A DNA stretch of 36,775 nucleotides from Natronomonas salinimetallica. GTDB taxonomy: Archaea > Halobacteriota > Halobacteria > Halobacteriales > Haloarculaceae. The stretch is from NCBI RefSeq assembly GCF_013839515.1, contig NZ_JACDNQ010000021.1, positions 1-36,775 of the forward strand, read 5' to 3'. A program made the position numbers and the translations under genes. The notes beneath the pieces were generated by a model. It was not told the DNA's origin and searched no databases. It was given only the letters and a program-made list of their open reading frames with translations. Position 1 is the stretch's first letter. Each line of letters opens with the position of its first letter. Shown here piece after piece: positions 23,242 through 32,103 of the stretch.

Positions 23242-23595
23242 ATGGACTACGACACCGCGAGCACCGACGAGATCGACAGCGTCGTACCCGAGGAATTCGG
23301 CGGCATGTGGTTCTTCCGGGAACCGCTCGGGTGTGAGAACCTCGGGATGACGCTTCTGGAGCTGGAACCGGGCGCGAAGGGCAAGCCCCACGACCACGCC
23401 GAGGACGGCCAAGAGGAGGTGTATCTCGTCGTCGACGGCGCGTTGACCGTTCGGGTCGGCGGCGAGGAGGGCGACCCCGAGGCCGAACGGACGCTCTCCG
23501 AGGGGGAGGCGATCCGGGTCGACGGCGAGACGCACCGGGAACTGTTCAACGAGGGCGACGAGCGGGTTCGGGTCGCCATCGCGGGCGCGCCCTGA
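23242..23595 (+). CDS. Cupin-domain protein
   Basis: The protein is 117 residues. A single cupin_2 barrel with motif 1 as PHDHAEDGQEEVYLVVDGALTV (His, His, Glu for the metal) and motif 2 around AIRVDGETHRELFNEGD. I chose the ATG at 23242 (MDYDTASTDEID); a longer upstream frame is not needed. A TATA-like CCTTTATGTTC (23209-23219) lies about 25-30 bases upstream. The substrate is unknown: small cupins include isomerases, dioxygenases and sugar- or ligand-binding proteins. It is a single-gene unit before the creatininase-family gene. Confidence 0.85.
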   Translation: MDYDTASTDEIDSVVPEEFGGMWFFREPLGCENLGMTLLELEPGAKGKPHDHAEDGQEEVYLVVDGALTVRVGGEEGDPEAERTLSEGEAIRVDGETHRELFNEGDERVRVAIAGAP

Positions 23596-23686
23596 CCTGT
23601 CCCGTATAAAAGGCGCGTTCCGGTACCGTCCGAGCACGCGGATCGCTTTTGTATCGCTTAAGAGTGTGGGGAACCTTCCACCCCGT

Positions 23687-24481
23687 ATGTACCTCGGAGA
23701 CGCGACGTGGCCCGACGCCGGCGGGAAACTCGACGAAACGTCGACGGCGCTCGTCCCGATCGGATCGACCGAACAGCACGGCCCCCACCTCCCACTGTCG
23801 ACCGACCACGTGATCGCCGAGGGGTTGGCGCGCGCGGCGGCAGACGATGCCGGCGTCGTTTGCACGCCGACGGTGAATATCGGCGTCAGCCCCCACCACC
23901 GCCAGTTCCACGGGACGCTGTCGGTCGATGCGCCGACGTTTCGCGACTACGTCGAATCGCTCTCCCGGAGCCTCGTCTATCAGGGGATCGACCGGATCGT
24001 CTACGTCAACGCCCACGGCGGCAACGTCGAGCACCTCCGGGAGGTCGGCCGCCGGCTTCACGACGACGACGCGGCCTATGCGGTGGAGTGGATGTGGGAC
24101 GAGTCGATCCCCGAGTTGGTCGATTCGCTCTTCGAACGGAACGGCCCCCACGCCGGACCGAAAGAGACCTCGATGGTCTGGTATCTCGCCGACCTGGTTC
24201 GGGAGGGGAAACTCGGGGCCGCCCGCGACGACGGCTGTCCCGACCTGGACGCGGTCGAGACGGAGCGAAACGGGGCACGGCTCTACTACGATTCGGTCGA
24301 AAACAGCCACAACGGCGCGTTCGGCGACCCGACCGACGCCTCCGCGGCGAAGGGCGAACGGCTCTTCGAGGCGGCGAGGGACCAACTCGTCGAGTTGATC
24401 GAGTGGCTCGATGTCCAGCCCTGGGAGACGCTGGGGCCGAGAGCCCACGTCAGAGAGCGTGAGCACGGGGCGGACGGATAG
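23687..24481 (+). CDS. Creatininase-family amidohydrolase
   Basis: The protein is 264 residues from the ATG at 23687 (MYLGDATWPDA); an upstream GTG frame adds only seven residues. The family signature is clear: LVPIGSTEQHGPHLPLSTDHVIAEGLA (metal ligands Glu, His, Asp), VNIGVSPHHRQFHGTLSV, IVYVNAHGGNVEHL and GPHAGPKETSMVWYL. In archaea the best-studied relative, ArfB, removes the formyl group from a formylaminopyrimidine in riboflavin/F420 biosynthesis, so this is a reasonable candidate role. Creatininase itself or another amidase is also possible. The gene stands alone upstream of the nos region. Confidence 0.88.
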   Translation: MYLGDATWPDAGGKLDETSTALVPIGSTEQHGPHLPLSTDHVIAEGLARAAADDAGVVCTPTVNIGVSPHHRQFHGTLSVDAPTFRDYVESLSRSLVYQGIDRIVYVNAHGGNVEHLREVGRRLHDDDAAYAVEWMWDESIPELVDSLFERNGPHAGPKETSMVWYLADLVREGKLGAARDDGCPDLDAVETERNGARLYYDSVENSHNGAFGDPTDASAAKGERLFEAARDQLVELIEWLDVQPWETLGPRAHVREREHGADG

Positions 24482-24577
24482 CCGACGGCGGCGTCCCCGT
24501 GACCGAAGGGCGCATCCACCGGCGGATTCGACCGCTATACCAGACGACATATCCGTTCCGATCGACGTGTTTTGAAT

Positions 24578-26470
24578 ATGTCGCTCCGAGTCGCAGTCGC
24601 GGTCATCTGTTGTCTCTTTGTTCTCGTCGGTGCCGCATCGTTCGTCGTCGCCCCGGAAGCGTCCGAGCCCGAACCGGCCCCCTTCGATCGGACCGTCGCG
24701 ATGGGGATGACGCTCGAAGAACAGCGCATGCTGGGGGCGGACCGATTCGCCCCGCGCGCGCAGGTCGCATACTCGCAGTTCCCCTACGTCGTGGGCTACC
24801 GCGGGATCGGCCTGGCGGCGTCCGCGGTCGATGACCCGCTCGTCGAACAGCAGTTCGGGTATCCACAGTCGGTCTACGTTGAGGCCGCGCCGTCGGACGT
24901 CTCTCTCGACGGGTCGGGGTATCCCGTCGGTGGATACACCGACGAGTGGATCCCCGCCGACGATGCACACGTCGTGGTCGACAGCGCCGCCCGTACCCCG
25001 TCGGGGCCGACGCAGTTGGCCTTCGCCGATCACGAACGCGCAGCCGAGTTCGCCGACGAGTACGGCGGCGAGGTCGTCGACTGGGACGACCGCGGCCGGT
25101 TCGACGTCCCGACCTCGGACGGCTCGACGGCCCGCAATCGGGTCGAGACACAGCACGAGGACGCCGATGCGACGGTCGAGGCGACCCGGGAGCTACTCGA
25201 CCGGCCGGTCGGGACCGTCGTCGGCGAGGACGAACCGACGCTTCGCGCCGCGCTCGATACCGCCGAGGCGAACACGACGATCCTGTTGCCGCAAGGCACC
25301 TACGAAGGCCCGGCCGAGGTCGACAAGCCGGTGACGATCCGCGGATCGAACGCGACCATCGAAGGCGACGGAAACGGCACCGTTCTCACGGTCACGGCCG
25401 ACGACGTCGCCATCACCGGCGTCTCCATCGAGGGGGTTGGCGAGTCCCTACATCCGGACGATTCCTCGAAGGCCAGCGATCGACCCGCCTGGGACCGCGC
25501 GACCGAGGAGGCCTACGGATACGCCGACGCTGCCGTGACCGCCGACAGCGTCGACCGACTGCTCGTCACCCGGAGCGAGGTCGAGAGCCCCGCATCGGGC
25601 ATCATCCTCAGGGACACGGATCGGGCCGTCGTCGATCGCGTCCGGTTCGAGGGGTCCGACAGGTGGCAGTCCGGCTTCATGGGTGTCACCGCGATCCGAT
25701 CGCCGGCGATCGTCCAGGACTCGACGTTCGACGGCGGACGGGACGGCGTGTACGCCCACCGCTCGAGCGGGATCACGATCCGTGACAACAACTTTATCGG
25801 CGGCCGCTTCGGCACTCACTTTATGTACACCTCGGAGGCGCTCTTTGCGGACAACTGCGCGACCGGGCAGGCGCTCTCCGGCGTCGTCATCATGACGAGC
25901 CCGTCGGGGATCGCCATCGCCGAGAACGTGATTACGGACACGAAGCAGGGGATCCTGACGAGCGGGTCAGACGTCTACGTCGGTGAGAACGTCATTGTCG
26001 GGACGGAACAGGGGATTTCGACGAGCGCGCGGAATTCCCTGTACGCCGATAACGCCGTCGTCGGGAACACGGTCGGCTTCCGTGCGTCATCGATATTCCC
26101 GACCAGCGTCGTCGTCGGCAACGACGTCGTCGACAACGACCAACACGTTCGAGCGACGAGCGGGCCGCTTCGGGTCTGGAGCAACGACGGCCGGGGGAAC
26201 TACTGGGACGGCGCTGCCGGACTCGATCGGCGCTACAGCCCGACGGATCCGGTCGACGGGCGGCTCCATCGAACCGGGGCGGCACGGACGCTCTCCGATG
26301 CGCCGATCGTTCGCGGACTCCGGACGCTTCGGGGGGAGGCACCCGGAATGCGTGGCGAGAGCGTCATCGACGCCCACCCCCGTTCGACGCCGGCCAACGC
26401 GACGCGGCTCGAGACGGCACAGGCGCTTGCGGACGGCGACGCGACGCTCCAGGGGGGGTGTGGTGCGTGA
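24578..26470 (+). CDS. nosD: NosD-like periplasmic copper-maturation protein with NosL-like N-domain (cassette 1)
   Basis: The protein is 630 residues. One N-terminal membrane segment (VAVAVICCLFVLVGAASFVV) is followed by a domain of about 140 residues like the C-terminal half of NosL (YSQFPYVVGYRG ... AHVVVDSAARTPSGPTQLAFADHERAAEFADEYGGEVVDW). A right-handed beta-helix of CASH/NosD repeats follows (GTVVGEDEPTLRAALDTAEANTTILLPQGTYEG ... SGITIRDNNFIGG ... FADNCATGQALSGVVIM). NosD works with NosF and NosY to deliver a component to the CuZ site of N2O reductase. I chose the ATG at 24578, about 27 bases after CATATCC. It overlaps nosF by four bases (GTGA). Confidence 0.88.
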   Translation: MSLRVAVAVICCLFVLVGAASFVVAPEASEPEPAPFDRTVAMGMTLEEQRMLGADRFAPRAQVAYSQFPYVVGYRGIGLAASAVDDPLVEQQFGYPQSVYVEAAPSDVSLDGSGYPVGGYTDEWIPADDAHVVVDSAARTPSGPTQLAFADHERAAEFADEYGGEVVDWDDRGRFDVPTSDGSTARNRVETQHEDADATVEATRELLDRPVGTVVGEDEPTLRAALDTAEANTTILLPQGTYEGPAEVDKPVTIRGSNATIEGDGNGTVLTVTADDVAITGVSIEGVGESLHPDDSSKASDRPAWDRATEEAYGYADAAVTADSVDRLLVTRSEVESPASGIILRDTDRAVVDRVRFEGSDRWQSGFMGVTAIRSPAIVQDSTFDGGRDGVYAHRSSGITIRDNNFIGGRFGTHFMYTSEALFADNCATGQALSGVVIMTSPSGIAIAENVITDTKQGILTSGSDVYVGENVIVGTEQGISTSARNSLYADNAVVGNTVGFRASSIFPTSVVVGNDVVDNDQHVRATSGPLRVWSNDGRGNYWDGAAGLDRRYSPTDPVDGRLHRTGAARTLSDAPIVRGLRTLRGEAPGMRGESVIDAHPRSTPANATRLETAQALADGDATLQGGCGA

Positions 26471-27192
26471 GCGATGCGCCGGTACTCCGGATCGATGGCG
26501 TCTCGAAGTCCTTCGGTACCGTCGAGGCACTCTCGGGCGTCTCGGCGTCGATACCCTCCGGCTCCGTCGTGGCCGTGATCGGCCCGAACGGATCCGGGAA
26601 AACGACGCTCGTTCGGATCCTCGTCGGGGACCTCCGGCCGACGGCCGGGACCGTCTCGTACGAGGGCCCCGACACCGAGCGCCCGATCGGCTATCTCCCG
26701 CAGGATCCGACGTTTCGGTCGGGCTTCAGCGCCGCCGAGACGCTCGCGTTCTACTCGTCGCTGGTCGAGGGCCGCGAGCCGGAGCCGCTGCTCGAACGGG
26801 TCGGGCTGGCGGCGGCGGCCGACCGGAACGTCGAGGACCTCTCCGGCGGGATGCGACAGCTACTCGGCATCGCGCAGGCGACGATCGGTGATCCGCCGCT
26901 CGTCGTCCTCGACGAACCCGCAAGCGGCCTCGATCCGAACATGAGCGAGAACGTCTTCGAGACCGCCGCGGAGATGGCCGGCTCGGGGACGACGGTACTT
27001 TTGAGCTCCCACGATCTGGCCCTCGTCGAGGAGACGGCCGATACGGTCCTCGTGTTGAACCGGGGGGGAATAGCCGCCTCGGGAGCTATCGACGCACTCC
27101 GCGAACAGTTCGACGCCGACTCCCTGCGCGACGTACTGAACGAGGTCGTCGGCGATACGAGCCGTGTCGCGGTCGTCGGGGGGAGCCGATGA
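26467..27192 (+). CDS. nosF: NosF-like ABC transporter ATPase (cassette 1)
   Basis: The protein is 241 residues and cytoplasmic. Walker A is IGPNGSGKTTL, the Q-loop is IGYLPQDPTF, the ABC signature LSGGM, Walker B LLVVLDEPASGLDP-like (PPLVVLDEPASGLDP) and the H-loop SSHDLAL. The GTG start at 26467 overlaps the nosD stop (GTGA), and the next gene overlaps its stop (ATGA), so the three are translationally coupled. It powers the NosDFY complex, which hands sulfur- or copper-related cargo to a periplasmic copper enzyme in known systems. Confidence 0.93.
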   Translation: MSDAPVLRIDGVSKSFGTVEALSGVSASIPSGSVVAVIGPNGSGKTTLVRILVGDLRPTAGTVSYEGPDTERPIGYLPQDPTFRSGFSAAETLAFYSSLVEGREPEPLLERVGLAAAADRNVEDLSGGMRQLLGIAQATIGDPPLVVLDEPASGLDPNMSENVFETAAEMAGSGTTVLLSSHDLALVEETADTVLVLNRGGIAASGAIDALREQFDADSLRDVLNEVVGDTSRVAVVGGSR

Positions 27193-28061
27193 GCCGGTTT
27201 CAGGGGTTCGGAGCCGTCGCCTGGCGGGAGGTCCGGACGGTCGTCCGGACGAGGAGCTATCTCCTCTTGTCCGTCGGGCTCCTCGCCGTGTTCGCCGGGA
27301 CGCTCCGCGCCGGCGGCGGGATCGAAGGGGGGTATATTCCGACCGCCGTCGATCTGCTCTTGCCGCTGGAGTTGCTCGTCCCGCTCGTCGCCGTGGCGCT
27401 CGGATACCGGGCTTTCGGCGGCGAAAACGACGATCGCCCAGTACTGTTGAGCTATCCCGTCTCGAAGGGATCGCTCGTCGCGGGCGTCTACGTCGGCCGA
27501 TTGATCGGGCTCGCGGGCATCATCGGTGGGCCTCTCCTCGCCGTCGGGGCCGCCGTCTCCCGAATCGGCGGGGCCGAATCACGGGTGTTTGCGACCCACC
27601 AGGGGGCCGACTCGCCGGTCCTTTTCGTCCGGTTTCTCGCGTTGACGGTCTGTTTCGGGGCCGTCGTGTTGGCGATGGCGATGGCGGCGTCGGTCCTCGT
27701 TCGGACGAGCCGGGCGGCGCTGGCGGCCGGGCTCGCAGTCCTCGTGGTCGTCGTCGCGGGCGGCGATCTGTTGGCGTTCCTCGGGCTCACGGCCGATGCG
27801 ATCGGCGAGGACGTCCTCGGGACGGTGCTCGGGGCGAGTCCGAACAGCGCCTACCGGGGGCTCGTCCTCGAATCCGTCGTCGGCGTGGCGACCGATCAGG
27901 GAGGCGCGATCGACGTATCCGCCGCGGTCGCCGGGCTCGCGGGATGGCTGGTGGTGAGCCTGGGGGCCGTCGTCGTCGGCATCGACCGCGAGCCGTTCGC
28001 GGGGATCCGGACCGGAATCGGCGAACTCACCGGTCGGGTAGCGGGCGCGTTGGATCGCTGA
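27189..28061 (+). CDS. nosY: NosY-like ABC transporter permease (cassette 1)
   Basis: The protein is 290 residues with about six transmembrane segments (for example YLLLSVGLLAVFAGTL, LLLPLELLVPLVAVALGYRA, LIGLAGIIGGPLLAVGAAV, FLALTVCFGAVVLAMAMAASVLV, ALAAGLAVLVVVVAGGDLLA, and a last one near the C-terminus). The pattern PLELLVPLVAVALGYRAF followed by RPVLLSYPVSKGSLVAGVYVGR is typical of NosY. It is last in the first cassette; 95 noncoding bases separate it from the second nosD. Confidence 0.9.
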   Translation: MSRFQGFGAVAWREVRTVVRTRSYLLLSVGLLAVFAGTLRAGGGIEGGYIPTAVDLLLPLELLVPLVAVALGYRAFGGENDDRPVLLSYPVSKGSLVAGVYVGRLIGLAGIIGGPLLAVGAAVSRIGGAESRVFATHQGADSPVLFVRFLALTVCFGAVVLAMAMAASVLVRTSRAALAAGLAVLVVVVAGGDLLAFLGLTADAIGEDVLGTVLGASPNSAYRGLVLESVVGVATDQGGAIDVSAAVAGLAGWLVVSLGAVVVGIDREPFAGIRTGIGELTGRVAGALDR

Positions 28062-28156
28062 CGCTCCCGTCCCGATAGCGCGTCCTCGGTACCTTTCGAG
28101 GCGCACACCAGACTACACAATACCGTCCGGTCCCGACGTCGGAACGTGAACGCGTG

Positions 28157-30235
28157 ATGTCTGCGGAGTCCCAACCGAGAATCGAAACCCGAACGGTCAC
28201 TGCGGTATCGATCCTCGTCCTCGTCGTCGGTCTCGTCGCCGGCCTGTTCATCGTCGATCTCGGATCTGCGACGCCGGAACCGGTCGATTTCGACGAGACG
28301 GTTTCGGTCGGGTTGACGCTCGAAGACGAGCTACGTTTGGATAATTCAGATGCCGACATCGAACTGCCGAAGGTCCAGACGTTTTACTCACAGTATCCCT
28401 ACGTCGTCGGCTACTACGGCGTCGAGTCCTTCGCCGCCGAACAGCGACAGCCGGCCCACGAACAGCGCTTCGGGTTCCCGAACGCCATTTACGTCACGGA
28501 CTACGCCGGGCGCGACGTCGAGTTGACCGAGACCGGACTGCCGGTCACCGGCAACTCGACCGCCGAGCGGACGGCGACCGGCGGCCACAACCACGGCGGA
28601 ACCGCCGGCGGGTCGGGAAACTGGGTGCTCGCAGAGGAGGCGGTCTACGTCGTCGACAGCGAGGCGCGGACCCCCTCCGGGGAGACGGTGATGCCGTTCG
28701 GCGACCGCGAGGCCGCCGAGGCCTTCGTCGAGTCCTACGGCGGTGAGATCGTTGGCTGGGAGGCGGTCCTGGAGGTCCCGGCGGGTGACGACGACGCCGA
28801 GGCCGTCCGGGGTCGGATCGCCGATCGCCACGCCGAGGCGAACGCGACCGTCGACTCGAGGACGCGACTGCGGGACCGCCCCGTCGAGACCGTCGTCGGT
28901 GAGGACGAACCGACGGTCCAGTCGGCCATCGAGGCGGCACCCCCGAACACGACGGTCCTCGTCCCCGAGGGAACCTACCGCGAGCACGTCGACGTCGACA
29001 AGCCCCTGACGCTCCGGGCCGACGGCGACGCACGGATCGTGGGGAACGACAACGGAACCGTCGTCACGATCACGGCCAACCGGACGGCGTTCGTCGGCTT
29101 GAACGTCTCCGGCGTCGGCGGCTCGACCCCCGGACCGACGGTGACTGACGGCCACAGCACCGGCAACGTCGGGGGGGCCAGCCACGACCACGGCGACACC
29201 GTCGGCGACGACTCCTGGGACGCGGACGTCGAGGACGACTACGCCCAGGGCGACACCGCCATCGAGGTCACGAACGCCGAGGACGTCCTCGTCGACGAGA
29301 CGGAGATCCACACCGACGCCGCGGGGATCATCCTCTATGCGTCGCCCGGATCCGTCGTCCGGGGGACGACGGTCGTCGGTAGCGAAAACTACCGCGAGGG
29401 CCACATGGGCATCGTGGCGATGCGCTCGCCGGGCGTCATCGAGAACTCGACGTTCGTCGGCGGCCTCGACGGGGTCTACACCCACCGCTCCGAGGGGATC
29501 GCCGTCCGGGGCAACGAGATGATCGACAACCGAATGGGGATCCACCTGATGTTCACCTCGGGGGCGCTCTTGACCGACAACGCGATGTCCGGCCAGGAGA
29601 CCGCCGGAATCTACGTGATGACCGGGCCACAGCGGAACGCCATCGTCGGCAACGAGATACGCGACACGGAGACCGCGATCAGCGTCGGCGGGACCGACAG
29701 CTACGTCGCCGAGAACGTGGTGACCGAAAACGACCTCGGCGTACGGATCGAGGCGACCGCCTCGATCGTCGAGCGGAACGTCGTCGCGGACAACCGCAAC
29801 GGCATCGAGGCGTGGGCGTTGCTCCCGACGAACCGAGTCACGCACAACGACTTCGTCGACAACAGGCGACACGTGTCGGTCAGCAGTGGCCGCCTCCGGG
29901 TCTGGACCCACGACGGCGAGGGCAACTACTGGGAGGGCGCGATCGGCCCCACCGACGGGACCGTCATCCAGCGGCCCTACACGCCGACGGCCCCGGTCGA
30001 CGGACGCCTCCACCAGGTCGACGGCGCGGCGACGCTCGCACGCGCGCCAGCGCTCGACGCGCTCGCGGGGTTTCAGGGGGCCGTCCCCGGGATGCGGGCC
30101 GACGAAGTGATCGACGTCGCACCGCTTTGTGCGCCCGTCAACGACGAGTGGTTCGAGGCGACGGAACGGACGGACACGGAGCCGATCTGCCGCTCGGGCG
30201 GCGGTTCGGCCGCGCAGACACGATACGATGACTGA
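28157..30235 (+). CDS. nosD: NosD-like protein with NosL-like N-domain and His-rich loops (cassette 2)
   Basis: The protein is 692 residues from the ATG at 28157. Membrane segment (VSILVLVVGLVAGLFIVDLG), NosL-like domain (YSQYPYVVGYYG ... AVYVVDSEARTPSGETVMPFGDREAAEAFVESYGGEIVGW) and NosD beta-helix (GVVED-like GEDEPTVQSAIEAAPPNTTVLVPEGTY ... EGIAVRGNEMIDN ... MFTSGALLTDNAMSG), as in its paralogue. It differs by His-rich insertions: GGHNHGG near residue 145 and SHDHGD near residue 343. These are absent from the first NosD and could bind metal. It overlaps nosF by eight bases. Confidence 0.88.
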   Translation: MSAESQPRIETRTVTAVSILVLVVGLVAGLFIVDLGSATPEPVDFDETVSVGLTLEDELRLDNSDADIELPKVQTFYSQYPYVVGYYGVESFAAEQRQPAHEQRFGFPNAIYVTDYAGRDVELTETGLPVTGNSTAERTATGGHNHGGTAGGSGNWVLAEEAVYVVDSEARTPSGETVMPFGDREAAEAFVESYGGEIVGWEAVLEVPAGDDDAEAVRGRIADRHAEANATVDSRTRLRDRPVETVVGEDEPTVQSAIEAAPPNTTVLVPEGTYREHVDVDKPLTLRADGDARIVGNDNGTVVTITANRTAFVGLNVSGVGGSTPGPTVTDGHSTGNVGGASHDHGDTVGDDSWDADVEDDYAQGDTAIEVTNAEDVLVDETEIHTDAAGIILYASPGSVVRGTTVVGSENYREGHMGIVAMRSPGVIENSTFVGGLDGVYTHRSEGIAVRGNEMIDNRMGIHLMFTSGALLTDNAMSGQETAGIYVMTGPQRNAIVGNEIRDTETAISVGGTDSYVAENVVTENDLGVRIEATASIVERNVVADNRNGIEAWALLPTNRVTHNDFVDNRRHVSVSSGRLRVWTHDGEGNYWEGAIGPTDGTVIQRPYTPTAPVDGRLHQVDGAATLARAPALDALAGFQGAVPGMRADEVIDVAPLCAPVNDEWFEATERTDTEPICRSGGGSAAQTRYDD

Positions 30236-30971
30236 GACAACCCAGACGACACCGATACTGACAGTCGAGGAGCTATCGCATTCGTACGGTCGCGTCGACG
30301 TGTTGGACGACGTCTCCTTGGACGTTCGCTCCGGCGACGTGACCGCCATCATCGGCCCGAACGGGGCGGGCAAGACGACGCTCATCCGGGCCATCGTCGG
30401 GCTGCGGGAGCCGACAGCCGGGGACGTCAGCTACCGAGGGCCGGACGCGGTTCGGCCGATCGGCTACCTCCAACAGCGGCCCGCGTTCCGACCGGGACAG
30501 AGCGTCAAGGAGGCGCTCACGTTCTACGCCTCCCTCGTCGGTGAGACCGACGCCGACGCCATGACGCGGCTCGAGCAGGTCGGGCTGGCCGCGGCGGCCG
30601 ACCGAAACGTCGAGGACCTCTCCGGCGGGATGACGCGGCTCGCCGGCATCGCGCAGGCGACGATCGGCGATCCGCCGCTCGTCGTCCTCGACGAGCCCGC
30701 CAGCGGCCTCGATCCGGGGATGAGCGTCCGGATCTTCGAGGTCGCCGAGGAGCTCACCGGGGCGGGGACGGCGGTGCTTTTGAGCTCTCACAACCTCTCG
30801 TTGGTCGAACGCGTCGCCGACCGGGTCGCGCTGCTCGACGACGGTTCGATCGCCCGGTGTGGGTCACCCGCCGAGATCCGTACCGAAGCCGGGTCGGACT
30901 CGCTGTTGAAGGCGTTCGAGTCGTCCGTCACCGGGGACGCGGGGACGGTCCGCGTCCGGGGGGAATCGTGA
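30228..30971 (+). CDS. nosF: NosF-like ABC transporter ATPase (cassette 2)
   Basis: The protein is 247 residues. Walker A IGPNGAGKTTL, Q-loop IGYLQQRPAF, signature LSGGM, Walker B PPLVVLDEPASGLDP and H-loop SSHNLSL. Its middle (VGLAAAADRNVEDLSGGM and IAQATIGDPPLVVLDEPASGLDP) is identical or almost identical to the first NosF, showing that the cassettes are paralogues. I chose the ATG at 30228, inside the end of nosD. The longer upstream frame is Arg/Ser-rich and only a shadow. It overlaps the next gene as GTGA. Confidence 0.93.
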   Translation: MTETTQTTPILTVEELSHSYGRVDVLDDVSLDVRSGDVTAIIGPNGAGKTTLIRAIVGLREPTAGDVSYRGPDAVRPIGYLQQRPAFRPGQSVKEALTFYASLVGETDADAMTRLEQVGLAAAADRNVEDLSGGMTRLAGIAQATIGDPPLVVLDEPASGLDPGMSVRIFEVAEELTGAGTAVLLSSHNLSLVERVADRVALLDDGSIARCGSPAEIRTEAGSDSLLKAFESSVTGDAGTVRVRGES

Positions 30972-31849
30972 GCACCCCGACGGAATCCCCGGAGACCTCG
31001 GGGGAGACGGCCGAACCGACCGAACCCGCACGCGGGCCGACCGGCCCCGGGATGCTCTTTGCCATCGTGCGACGGGAGCTCTCGACTGCGGTGGTGACGT
31101 GGACGTCCCTCGGGCTGTGGATCGGGGTGCTCGGAACCTTACTCGCCATCACGTGGTTCGGCGGGGGCGTCCAGGTCGGGTACGTCTCGACGATCATCGA
31201 CCTGTTGACGCCGCTGGAGCTTTTGATACCCGTCATCGCGTTCGTGATCGGCTACCGGGCAATCCTCGGGGACGAGCGCCGCGGCGTCCTCGACGTGTTA
31301 CGGACGTATCCAGTCAAGCCATGGCAGGTCGTTCTCGGGACGTACGCCGGACGCGCGATCGGACTCGTCGCCATCGTCACGACGGCGCTGTCGTTTCTCA
31401 TGTTCCCGATCGTCGTCACCGAATCGTACCGGCCCATCTTCTATGCGACCCATACCGGATCGAACTCTCCCGGGCTGTTCCTCCGGTTTATCGTTCTGAC
31501 AGCCTGTTTCGCAATGGTCGTCCTCGCCATCGCGATCGCGATCTCCGCGCTCGCCGGGACGACTCGAACCGCGATCACGGTCGCCGGGCTGGCGCTTTTC
31601 GCGTTGCTGTTCGGGGCCGACATCGGGCTCGTCTTCGCGCTCTCGCGGGGGTTGATCGCGGAGTCCTCGCTCGTCGCTTCGCTCGCGATCAGCCCGCTCA
31701 GCGCCTACCGGGGGCTGGTGCTCGAAACCACCGTGGCCGTCACTGCGGGCACCGGGCCGCGGACGGCCTCACCGCTTGCGAGCGCCGTCGGCCTCCTCGT
31801 CTGGTGGGTCGGGTCGCTCGCCATCGCGACGGTCGCGGTCGATCGGTAA
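30968..31849 (+). CDS. nosY: NosY-like ABC transporter permease (cassette 2)
   Basis: The protein is 293 residues from the GTG at 30968. After an N-terminal Pro/Thr/Glu-rich extension of about 35 residues, six membrane segments follow (LGLWIGVLGTLLAITWFGGG, LLTPLELLIPVIAFVIGYRA, AIGLVAIVTTALSFLMFPIVV, FIVLTACFAMVVLAIAIAISAL, TVAGLALFALLFGADIGLVFAL, and a C-terminal one). It shares with NosY 1 the periplasmic signature YATHTGSNSPGLFLRFIVLTACF (FATHQGADSPVLFVRFLALTVCF there). It is last in the second cassette. The 39-residue membrane protein lies 47 bases further on. Confidence 0.9.
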   Translation: MSTPTESPETSGETAEPTEPARGPTGPGMLFAIVRRELSTAVVTWTSLGLWIGVLGTLLAITWFGGGVQVGYVSTIIDLLTPLELLIPVIAFVIGYRAILGDERRGVLDVLRTYPVKPWQVVLGTYAGRAIGLVAIVTTALSFLMFPIVVTESYRPIFYATHTGSNSPGLFLRFIVLTACFAMVVLAIAIAISALAGTTRTAITVAGLALFALLFGADIGLVFALSRGLIAESSLVASLAISPLSAYRGLVLETTVAVTAGTGPRTASPLASAVGLLVWWVGSLAIATVAVDR

Positions 31850-31866
31850 AATCCGGCGTCGATCAC

Positions 31867-31875
31867 GTATATAGG
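31867..31875 (+). promoter_or_regulatory. TATA box of the 39-residue membrane protein gene
   Basis: GTATATAGG lies 22-30 bases before the ATG at 31897, the spacing for a leaderless message. It gives the small gene its own promoter. Confidence 0.55.
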
Positions 31876-31896
31876 CACCAGGAGTATAGGAGCAGC

Positions 31897-32016
31897 ATGG
31901 CTCGGCTGTATCGTGAACAGAGCATTCACCTGTTGATCCTGCTGTTGTTGCTCCTCGTCGGGCTGTTGTTGTGGACGTTCGCCACCGGGATCATCGAGTG
32001 GATCCCGGCCGTCTGA
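31897..32016 (+). CDS. 39-residue single-span membrane protein
   Basis: The protein is 39 residues (MARLYREQSIH, then a Leu-rich span LLILLLLLLVGLLLWTFATG, then IIEWIPAV). The basic N-terminus and hydrophobic core predict one helix with the N-terminus inside. A TATA box lies at the right distance and the gene sits in a tight slot between nosY 2 and the convergent nosL, which supports it being real. It could be an accessory subunit of the Nos complex or a small redox-chain protein. I know no family for it. Confidence 0.6.
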   Translation: MARLYREQSIHLLILLLLLLVGLLLWTFATGIIEWIPAV

Positions 32017-32103
32017 AGGCGTCCGATGGCCGGGGATATCACTCCGCGACGTCGTATACCCCGCCATCGCGGAGGGACCCAGGGGCGGCTCGGAGCCCGG
32101 CGT

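Noticed and set aside
23546-25156. 536-codon open frame on the minus strand across the creatininase and nosD 1 genes
   Set aside because: Spans two unrelated plus-strand genes and their promoter; Arg/Val-rich shadow composition.
28388-30394. 668-codon open frame on the minus strand opposite nosD 2
   Set aside because: Antisense shadow of a clear nosD gene; long because GC-rich haloarchaeal codon use leaves few stops in the reverse frames. No family features.
24482-32103. A nosZ gene for the Nos cassettes
   Set aside because: No protein in the window has both a CuA domain and the His-rich NosZ propeller; the CuA lipoprotein at 15958 is too short and sits elsewhere.
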